From assembly GCA_000711775.1 (NCBI GenBank), contig ARYC01017113.1:51513-115512 (forward strand): 64,000 nt of DNA. Reading direction: 5' to 3'. This document shows positions 55,990-64,000 of the stretch, piece by piece (position 1 is the first letter of the stretch; each line of letters begins with the position of its first letter). Under the pieces are notes generated by a model. That model saw nothing but the letters and a program-made list of their open reading frames with translations, did not search any database and was not told where the DNA came from. The stretch is from Oxytricha trifallax. Its lineage: Eukaryota > Ciliophora > Spirotrichea > Sporadotrichida > Oxytrichidae. The position numbers and the translations under genes were made by a program.

Positions 55990-56960
55990 TAGCATTAAAT
56001 TTTACAGTCAAAGTTGATTATTAATGCAAAGAATTCAATAAATTTTTCCTCTACAAGTCAATTAATAAGAGACATTTGAGAAATATACATAACGATATAT
56101 ATCAAGCATTAAAGAAGAATGGGAAGTATATTTGTGAGTTCTGTGAGAAGCCATATTCTCATACAAGAGACTTCAAAGTGCACTTAAAGAAAAAGCAAAA
56201 TTAACGTTTGTCTTTATTCCTGAACCTACAGGAACAAGTTCCTATAAAAAAGAAGATCAAGAAACCCAGCTGAGTCTCTTAGTGTTGAGGTACAGAAGTA
56301 AGTCTAAATGAAGAAAGCTGTCAAGAACTTTCCTGTCTCTGAGATAAATAAAATCATGATAAATTTTGAGGCGATTAAGATGCCTATATTAAAAATTATT
56401 GATATCGATTCTTGCCTTGAAAGCTACCTCACCCTTGAGAATAAAGTAGAGAAATGAGTCATCACTGATGACTAATATGCTTATAAAATATATCCCTTAA
56501 ATTACTTCCTTTATGATGATAAATTCTAAATGGGATTTGCTAATGAGTATTATGCTCTTTAATAGGCAAAGTTTAGAGATTGCAAGCATATTATATAGTT
56601 AGATGGCATATTACTTGGTAAAGATCATGTAGCATTTAGACTTCCTCTCCTCGAAATGACCTATTAGAATTTTTATCTGATAACAGATGCCAAAGACAAA
56701 TTGGCTAGATCGTACAAATGAAAGAGAGTGACATGCCAGAAACGAATACTTTAGCTGAAAGAGTGAAAGAGATTCTAAGCAAAGAATCAAGCAATATTAA
56801 GATAAATAGAAGATTAATGGAGGGCTAAGAGAGCTTGCATATTCAACCATCATCAAACATAGCTAAGAACTAAGTAACAATAAATACAATCAAACATCAA
56901 CTCAGAAAGATAAATTCAGAGAACTGCCTCATGACTCTAAGCTTAAATTTGTGTGAAATA
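55990..56960 (+). pseudogene. decayed zinc-finger ORF of TBE-like type (copy 2)
   Basis: Two adjacent C2H2-type fingers: CKEFNKFFLYKSINKRHLRN-IH (first Cys pair worn) and YICEFCEKPYSHTRDFKVHL (intact C-x2-C). Further on: VEVQKQVQMKKAVKNFPVSE, NFEAIKMPILKIIDIDSCLE, DDKFQMGFANEYYALQQAKF, RDCKHIIQLDGILLGKDHVA, FRLPLLEMTYQNFYLITDAK, and in another frame ESDMPETNTLAERVKEILSK. One TGA and several shifts break it. The middle part (HIIQLDGILLGKDH) has counterparts at 58,310-58,430. It likely belongs to the T2 element. Confidence 0.55.
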
Positions 56961-57011
56961 TTTTAAAAACTCGATTGTTATACTCACTTAAATTACTAAT
57001 ATTTTAACATT

Positions 57012-57043
57012 AAACCCCTATAAAAACCCTAATAAAACCCCAA
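57012..57043. repeat. worn C-rich telomere-like end, left side of the kinase ORF element
   Basis: aaacccctataaaaaccctaa then taaaaccccaataaag: three imperfect C4A4-type units, oriented as a left end, facing the clean G4T4 end at 59,026-59,042 about 2 kb away. Confidence 0.5.
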
Positions 57044-57092
57044 TAAAGTATGCGTTAATTGCAGCCTTTCATCATTCAAAAACACAATCAAA

Positions 57093-57545
57093 CAACTTTA
57101 AGGGTTTTGATTATTGTGAAAAATGTGAGAGATTTTTCTCAAAAATCTAACTGGTACAGACATATGAATGAGCATAGAGAAGCCAAGCCAAGCCAACAGT
57201 ATACTTAAAGCATGATAAATTGATGGAAAGTACGAATGCATTGAGTGGCATAAGCAATACACTCACACTAGAGATTTAAAGAATCATCTTTTTAAAGCTC
57301 ACAAGAAAGAAATAGAATTTGAATATTAAGAAATTGAAATGAAGCTTCTATCCAAAAGAAAAAGAAGAGAATCTTTTCGATCTGTAGTAGTTGAACAGGC
57401 AAATGAAGCAGAATGTGTTATGAAGGCACGCAACTTATTAGCATCTGGATTAACAAAAAATTATGATGAAAATTCAATACAATAAATTCCAGTACTCGCT
57501 TAAATTATTTAGACACTTTCTTATAGAGCTACCTAATTCTAGAGG
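57093..57545 (+). pseudogene. zinc-finger part of the zinc-finger/kinase ORF
   Basis: First finger: YCEKCERFF, then in the next frame SQKSNWYRHMNEH, together C-x2-C-x12-H-x4-H. Second finger: YECIEWHKQYTHTRDLKNHL-FKAH, with the second Cys changed to Trp-His. Then KEIEFEYQEIEMKLLSKRKR, RESFRSVVVEQANEAECVMK, ARNLLASGLTKNYDENSIQQ. One frameshift lies in the first finger. C2H2 fingers normally bind DNA. Confidence 0.6.
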
Positions 57546-58189
57546 ACTTAATCAAAATAGTGAAAAAAATCGTGAATATATAAATTCTTAAAATAAATTG
57601 ATATTATAAATAAATCACTCTCCAAAATTTATTATAATTATTTTTAATAAATTCGTTTGATTTATATTAAATTATATTTAAAATTGGCGCTAGTGATAAA
57701 TATTATATTTTTACTACTTGCGCCCATTTCTATTATATTTATAATTTATAATTTAATTGTTTTATTTTAAAATTCTTAATATTTATCAAATTACTTTTCT
57801 GCGAATATGAAATGTAATTTATTGACTGTTTTATATTTCTATTAAAGAATTTATTTTATACATTGAAATTGTTAATATTTAAAGATTTGTTACTTTTATT
57901 AGTAAATTATTGTAAAATTACTCATGTTTAAAATGAGGAATAAATTAAACTTCATTTTGATTAAAAGCTAACTTCATTTTCATTTCCTGATATAAATAAA
58001 TATATTTAGAGTTACAAAATATTAATAAATCTAATTGGCTCAAGCAGCATAAATAAATAAAATTTTATAATTAATTCAACAATAATATATAATTCTATTC
58101 TTAATCACACGTATGTTTAATAAATAATAAACAAAATATTTCAAGCAAGTTTAATATATATTTCTTTGTATTTAAGTATTTCTGTATTC

Positions 58190-58925
58190 AATATTTGGAT
58201 ACTATTTTGACTGACTCCTTTGATAAGAAAGTATCAATGATCATCGATATGCTTACTAGATTTATCCTTTCAAGTATCTATTGAGTGACGATAAATTCTA
58301 GATGGAATTTACTAATTAATATCAAGTATTCCTCTCAAGCAAAGTTTAAAGAGTGTAGATACACTTAATATGGCTAGATGCTGTTCTCCTTGGCAAAGAT
58401 CATGATGCTTTCAGCTCCCACTCTTTGAACTAACCCTTAGAGATTTCATAGCTGATCAAAGGATTCATAAGTAGCTTGCATTAATAACAACGCAAACTCT
58501 GCAAGGTTGTTCAGAGTGATTTGAAGCCTGAGAAAATAATGATAAACTTTTCACCTATAAGAGTGACAATAATAGATTTCAGCAGAGCTTTTAGAGTTGA
58601 GGTACCTAGAATTGACAGTGTTATAAAAACTCCAGGGTACTATCCAGAAAGATAAGACTGGAGAGATGGAGATTTTCAGTGGGATTTGTGGGCTCTGGCA
58701 GCAATTATAATAGAGTGTGGTATGCCTTGCAATTATTACTACTATAAAAGGTGCGAAAAGGATGCAAAGCATAGAATTAAGTAATTTATTGACAAGACAA
58801 GAGTGCCTCATTTAATGAAATAAATGGCCAAGTAAATAATTATAAAACCAAACACAAGAGAAGAGATATCGATTGAGTAGATAGAGTTGAGGAATGGAAG
58901 TGCTAAATAAACTTCAGACCCTAAT
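58190..58925 (+). pseudogene. protein-kinase-like part of the zinc-finger/kinase ORF
   Basis: After broken segments matching the other copies (DDKFQMEFTNQYQVF, LDAVLLGKDHDAF), a clean frame gives the second half of a protein kinase. The catalytic loop is RKLCKVVQSDLKPEKIMINF (usual HRDLKPEN), the metal-binding motif VTIIDFSRAF (DFS for DFG), then GYYPERQDWRDGDFQWDLWA (YPE for APE and the D-x-WALG-type helix), LAAIIIECGM, and IKQFIDKTRVPHLMKQMAKQ near the end. The N-lobe is not legible. Loss of His-Arg in HRD and Gly in DFG may mean weak or no activity. No TGA occurs before the G4T4 end, so the stop is lost or beyond it. Confidence 0.7.
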
Positions 58926-59025
58926 ACACGATAAAAAATTACATTTAATATTTATTTCACATTAAAAACTATTAAAAACCCCTAACAAATTCTCTTCAAA
59001 TCAAAGCACTTATAAACCTCAATAA

Positions 59026-59042
59026 GGGGTTTTGGGGTTTTT
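59026..59042 (+). repeat. G4T4G4T5 telomere-like transposon end
   Basis: ggggttttggggttttt: 17 bases of exact G4T4 repeat, followed by attcttcc. G4T4 is the telomere repeat of spirotrich ciliates and 17-bp telomere-like ends are characteristic of their TBE transposons. Here it is internal to AT-rich germline DNA and not a chromosome end, since sequence continues for 5 kb. Confidence 0.8.
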
Positions 59043-59050
59043 ATTCTTCC

Positions 59051-59330
59051 ATGCACTATCAAGCTAGAGCAGTTAAAAAGTTCTTACTTTAGCTAATGAA
59101 TAAATACAAAAAGTAAGAGATATGCTCACTTGTTGGCTCCCTCAGTTCAAAGTCTAAGGAATCTTAGAAAATATTTTACTATAAATTGATAACTATAAAA
59201 TTTCTTTTATTCAGTAGTCATGTTTTATACGTGCTTAGTTTAATGATCTCTGTAGGTACTGTGTTATATCTATTTATTTATTTAGAAAAAATTGTAAATT
59301 CAGCCAAATATAAGAATTTTAAATATTTAA
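59051..59330 (+). CDS. possible small membrane protein next to the G4T4 end
   Basis: ATG 59,051 opens MHYQARAVKKFLLQLMNKYK, KQEICSLVGSLSSKSKESQK, then a hydrophobic stretch (FLLFSSHVLYVLSLMISVGT, VLYLFIYLEK) that could span a membrane. The frame stays open well past 59,330 into AT-rich sequence, so the end is undefined. It could be a chance frame; support is composition in the first 50 codons only. Confidence 0.25.
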
Positions 59331-59339
59331 AATAGTTCA

Positions 59340-60925
59340 ACTGTAATATATAACATTTTAAATTCAAAGTTATAATTTATTCTTAAAAATATAATGATAA
59401 TATTCCTTAGTGTATTAAAAACTAATAATTCTAGTTAAAATCCTTTGTTAGCTTTTCATTGCTCAATGAATGTAATTTTTCATAATATTATTCTCTATAT
59501 TTTCAAAATTATTGTTGTCAATAATTACTTCATTTGCTATTGTTTGAAAAAAATAATTATTTATATATATATTAATATATTTTGGATAGCTTTCACTAAA
59601 AACTTGATAAAGATAGCTCGCCATTTAATTATATATTCTAAAAATTTTAATAATATTTAAATGAATTTAAAATGGTGAGCCAATAAACTCATGTATATTT
59701 AAATCATTTATTAATTCTTTGACTATTAATCTTATTAGGGCTTATAGTATATATTTACAGCAATGTAATAATCAAAATACCATTTGTTTTTGGTACAAAA
59801 ATTGAACTTTCATAATCTATAAATAAACTTCAATATTATCATTTTAACTATTATGCTGAATTAATAATTATTTAACTAATTAAAATTATTAAATTTAATA
59901 ATACTTGATTTTAACTGAGTATTTGTAGATAATAAAGAAATGAGATTTAAACAGTTTAAAATTGAAGTATATTTATAAAATTCTAAAGTACATTAATAAT
60001 GCCTAATTAATAAATTCAAATTATTTCTATCTCTTATATATCAGACTTACTAAAAAAATTATAATATATTTCTAAATAACATAACACCTCATATATAGAA
60101 ATAAAATATAACAATGTTGGGACTTAAATATATTGATATATAAACAAATAATAATTCTAATAAAATGGCGAGATATCTCGATCCATTTTTTCACAATGGT
60201 TCACCAAAATTGAATATATTAAAAATTAACAAATTAAATATATATTAAAAATAATGACCTTAGAGATGTAAGAGATGCAGAATCTATTACTTAAAGGTAT
60301 CCATATAGAAATATGCCATTAAAATGCCCATGATAGTCTTATTTACTATTCTTAAATATTAGGAATATATAGCCATTAATGACTAAAATGTATAAAGTTA
60401 AAATATTTAATTTAAAATTATAAATAATAGATTATATATATATATATATATCGGTTTGATTAGAATATTTAGAATTTTTATGATTGGCTGATTTTTTAAT
60501 TTTTTTAATTACTTGCTTACCGATACATTTTGTTGATTCAGAATAGCTTTTAGAAAATGAGTTAAAATATTATAACAGTACATCTCAGAGAGAAAAAAGG
60601 AAAATGAATTTAATAATTGTTAGTATTAAATGTAAAAACAAATCACACACTTAAAAAGTTATTAAATAGGTTCAGATTTAATTTTTCTCAGGCTTGTCAA
60701 AAAAAGAATATTATTCTTTAAACAAGCTCAAATTTCTTTGTTTAGGTATTTTATGTCCTCTTTTGAAATTTTGTTTCTTCTAATTTATATTTTGCAACTT
60801 TATCAATAAGAATTATCGCATTTTCCTTCTTAGGAATTATAATATACCAGGCCTGCTTTTAGGATTATAAAACTTAGCTTGCAAGAATATAAATGATGCA
60901 TGTTTTATCTGATAATATTGCTAAA
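59340..60925. other. AT-rich non-coding stretch
   Basis: No gene supported. It contains a (TA)n run near 60,437-60,452. Confidence 0.4.
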
Positions 60926-60929
60926 ATTT

Positions 60930-61322
60930 AAATGATTTGGGAAAGTTAAATTAAATTAATAACATATTAAATTAGTGGCAGTTAAAATTGTCCAAACCTA
61001 AACAATATGGTACTTGTTCAATAGAAAATTCTAAATTAGCTGGACTTTAATATTGGCGGTACCCCTCTATCGCATCCCTGGACCGAAATAACATTAGTTT
61101 AATTTATGTGGTAATTTGTTTAGTAAATTTAAAGTCATAATTAAATCCGCATTATTTCCTTTCATGAATGCAATAAAAAAGTTCCGCCAATGGTAAAGTC
61201 CAGCTAATTTTGAATTCTCTATCGAATGGCCCCAAGTTCGTCAAATTTGGCTAACTTTAACTGCCAATTTTTTATTATTATATATTTAATTTTCCCAAAT
61301 CATTTATATTTTAGAATTATTA
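60930..61322. repeat. MITE M1d
   Basis: The same internal blocks as M1c occur in the same order (caatatggtacttgttcaat, agctggactttaatattggc, ggtacccctctatcgcatcc, then agtccagctaattttgaatt, tctatcgaat), but the outer ends are worn (gatttgggaaagttaa ... ttttcccaaatcatt). An older copy than M1c. Confidence 0.75.
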
Positions 61323-61884
61323 CCGATCAATAATTTTTGGGGAAAATATATGAAATTACTAAAACAATAAGATATTCGCTTTCTTGAATATAAAATGAAA
61401 GATCTAAGCATCGAAATTAAAATGCAGTTTAAGGTAAATAATATTTGCAATTGAATTTATATCTAAATTATACTAGAAATTTTAACTTACTTTATTAATA
61501 ATCATTTCATTAGAGTGTAAGAGAATTCAATTATTTATAAAGTTCTATAAAAATAAAAGCCAAAGTTGTGTAAATAAAATCAGACACAAGTCAATTTTTT
61601 TAGACTTTACAGCACTTGTGTAATCTTCATGTGACTCTAAAATCATAAATTATCTTTAGTCACCTTAACCAAAACTCATATGTGAAAGTGAAAAAAATAT
61701 AAATATATACTAATTAAATTTCACATAGAAAAATAGGTAAAGTACGACTAATAATGCAAACTTATTTTCGCACTTTTATAGACAGACATATGTTAATATT
61801 TTTAATTATCAAATTTAATACTGATAAATGTTGATTTATTTAATAATTTCCTTATCCATAGTACTTTATCAATAAATTTTCTAA

Positions 61885-62288
61885 AATATATATTCATTGG
61901 AAAAATTAAACGAAGTAAATTAATATATTTTCAGATAAGTAGCAGTTTGTTGGCTTATTTGTTCCAGCAGAGACATAATTATAAATTGATCTCTATATAA
62001 TTTAAAACTAGCTGGACTTAAATATTGGTGATATAAATTTATCACATTAAGCTAGCTTTTTAAAAAATATAGATTAAACTTGATATAAAAATCAGGTAGA
62101 ATAATTTCCTTAAATTAAACTCAATATAAATCATTCGTTCGATGATCTTCATAGTACTGCCGATATTAAATTCAAGCTCAATTTCAATCGAAAAAGCTCC
62201 ATTTGCTCTTGATTTTAACTTAGTCGATTATTAAACTGCAAATTATAGCTATAATAATAATGTATTTGAAATTAATTCCCCCAAATAA
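61885..62288. repeat. MITE M1e, strongly decayed
   Basis: The outer ends (ttggaaaaattaa ... aattcccccaaat) and the core block aactagctggacttaaatat are recognisable, the rest barely. It lies about 560 bp from M1d, in the same orientation. Confidence 0.55.
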
Positions 62289-62299
62289 AACTTTGAATA

Positions 62300-63735
62300 A
62301 GCATTAGCATGCATTTATCAAATTTAAGTTGAATAAGTGAATTGTACAGATATGTATAATCCATGAATCATACTTATATTAATATTCACAACATGAATCA
62401 AGTTAAAAGCAATAGTAATGATAATTGTACTTGTAAAAAAGATCAAAATTAGTAAAATTTATTAGAATTATACTTATATATTCTTCTGATTTTATCATAG
62501 TTTGATAATTTGTATTTATATCTAATTCATTATCAAAGTAATAATAAGTTAAATTTAATAGCTATAAGTTAAGTAATATTTACAAAATTGAAAGTTAACT
62601 TTCAATAATTCTGTTCTTTTATTCATTCTAATCTTGAATCATGAATTTGTGAAAATATATATATATATATAGTTAAGGTGTTTAGATTAGAAAATAGTAT
62701 TTTTAAATTAATGATTATCATTTAAGATATCAAACTATTACTTTTATCTCTTCTAAATTAAATTAACATTATTGAATAATTTTATAATAAATAAATCAAT
62801 AATTATAAGTGTATAAATTAAAAAGATGTGGGGCAAAAGTAGAAAAAATTTGTTACTTTTGCCCCACTTTTACTAACCTAAAATAACTATATACTAAGTA
62901 TTTTAAAATAAATTATAAAACTGATAATATATTAATGAATAAGTTAGTTCATTTATTTATTCCTACAATTCGAATATTATAAAAGAAATATTGATTATTA
63001 CTTCATGTAGTCTAGTAGGTTGATGGAACCACCTCCAAAAGAAGAATTGCAAAGATAGGAATTAAAATATTTATTGATGATTTATAATTTAAAGAACAGC
63101 TACCGATAGAAATATTTAAAACTCTTTAATGAAAAGTAGATTACTATATTTTCCACTCAAATACATCTAGTATAAAAAAAATACATTAATAAAACACAAT
63201 GTAAATATATTAATGTTCTTGACAAGTATCAATGAACTAATTAAATGATATAATCTTGGGTTAAAATACTAAGGTATTTCAACTAACCAATGGGTTGTTG
63301 AATTTAAGTTTAAGAGAATTTAAAAAGAGAGATCAAAGAAAATTTAATATAATATATCTAAGAGTATAAAACATATTTATTAAGATTAAACAACAAATAT
63401 AAATATATAATTGTTTTATTTTTAAGAAAAATAATACTAAATATATGGTTGATAAAAACATGAAAAAATCATATTAGTAGTTGAATACTTCTATTAATTG
63501 AATAGTATCATTAAGTTCTAGCAGCATCGATATAAATTTTCAAATTAATATTTGCTACTCATTTAAGACATAGGGAAGGAATACAATCACTAAGTTGAAA
63601 TGGGTATACTTGTTTCTGGATTAATATATCTGTGACTTAAAGATTATTAATTGATTCTGAGAGAATATCTAAATAAGTTTCAGATAAATCGATTAAGATA
63701 CTCTCAAAATAAGGTAGTAAAAACGATATTCGCGA
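62300..63735. other. AT-rich stretch with one perfect hairpin
   Basis: No gene supported. It contains the hairpin at 62,828-62,867. Confidence 0.4.
62828..62867. repeat. perfect 14-bp hairpin
   Basis: gtggggcaaaagta pairs exactly with tacttttgccccac around a 12-base loop (gaaaaaatttgt). It stands out as a GC-containing structure in very AT-rich DNA. Confidence 0.85.
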
Positions 63736-63739
63736 GAAC

Positions 63740-63985
63740 GACCCAATTGTTAGAAGGGATGCTTGAATAATTCAAGACACCAAAATTAAGGCAATTCAAC
63801 AGAAGAACGAATTTAATTTCGTTAAATTTAGAAAACTTCATATCCTTAAATACACATTAAAACTATCTCATAAAGCATGCATTTACTTTATTAACATCAT
63901 TTAGAATTCTACCATATCCAAAAAATCAATTCAGTATAACATATAAATTTATGAGTATTAGGTTAAGATTGAAGCTATGAAATGA
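63740..63985 (+). other. coding-like fragment at the window end
   Basis: The plus strand reads NDPIVRRDA, then TGA, then IIQDTKIKAIQQKNEFNFVK, FRKLHILKYTLKLSHKACIY. It is slightly GC-richer than its flanks. It may be part of a gene continuing beyond the window, but support is weak. Confidence 0.25.
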
Positions 63986-64000
63986 ATATTCTCAATATGA

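Larger units (their letters stand above)
57012..59042. mobile_element. TBE-like element with telomere-like ends and a zinc-finger/kinase ORF
   Basis: Bounded by the worn C-rich end and the clean G4T4 end, this 2-kb block holds an ORF combining C2H2 fingers and a protein-kinase-like domain, with an AT-rich stretch (57,590-58,170) between them that is probably a later insertion. Telomere-like inverted ends plus a long ORF with zinc fingers and a kinase domain are the published character of the telomere-bearing elements of Oxytricha-type ciliates. The transposase expected in a full element is missing here, so it is a deletion derivative or the right part of a larger element. Confidence 0.6.

Noticed and set aside
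59026..59042. G4T4 as a true chromosome end
   Set aside because: Sequence continues without change for 5 kb and the repeat is only 17 nt.

Overview
The window is AT-rich eukaryotic DNA (roughly 25-30% GC by eye) that reads sensibly only with the ciliate nuclear code: TAA and TAG are glutamine and TGA is the only stop. In the well supported genes about eighteen tryptophans are all TGG, and the intact genes end on TGA. Dense, nested and mostly decayed transposons, short introns (26 and 35 nt) and a 17-nt G4T4G4T5 telomere-like transposon end point to the germline (micronuclear) genome of a ciliate, most likely a spirotrich of the Oxytricha/Stylonychia kind. Genus and genomic compartment are inference.

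Layout. 0-6 kb: a small intact minus-strand gene (28-303), a fragment of an unknown family (1.8-2.05 kb) and a decayed telomere-bearing-type (TBE-like) element (4.2-6.0 kb). 6.3-9.7 kb: an unknown minus-strand gene, then a long plus-strand gene with an RGG-box tail (7611-9701). 10.99-11.58 kb: a MITE. 12.1-15.1 kb, minus strand: a DDE transposase fragment, an unknown ORF, and a relative of the RGG-box gene. 15.2-18.3 kb: a palindromic MITE (M1a) with another insertion inside it, then a convergent pair made of a coiled-coil ORF and the tail of a SecA-like ATPase. 20.4 kb: a small intact ORF followed by a perfect hairpin. 23.6-25.5 kb: coding remnants. 26.8-32.3 kb: the fuller copy of the same convergent module (SecA-like ATPase split by a palindromic MITE, then the coiled-coil ORF), followed by a DDE transposase. 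32.8-35.5 kb: an acidic ORF and an apparently intact three-exon MT-A70 methyltransferase gene. 37.2-41.1 kb: an element with roughly 200-bp inverted ends, and MITEs M1b and M1c. 41.3-41.6 kb: second copy of the 1.8-kb family. 43.25-44.78 kb: a GC-richer island with a YHYH-type domain and the four EF-hands of a calcium-dependent protein kinase, a candidate macronucleus-destined segment. 45.9-47.4 kb: decayed zinc-finger ORF. 50.2-53.5 kb: large DDE transposase gene split by another palindromic MITE. 53.5-59.05 kb: TBE-like material (transposase, opposite-strand ORF, zinc-finger and zinc-finger/kinase ORFs, G4T4 end). 59-64 kb: AT-rich DNA with two more M1 copies.

Most coding regions carry frameshifts and in-frame TGA codons and so look like decaying mobile genes. 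The exceptions that stay open are the MT-A70 gene (460 codons after removing two introns), the 28-303 gene, the 20,405 ORF, the 17,652-18,023 ORF and the C-terminal domain of the 50-53 kb transposase. The most novel feature is the module seen twice, in opposite orientations: a SecA-like ATPase gene facing a coiled-coil gene.
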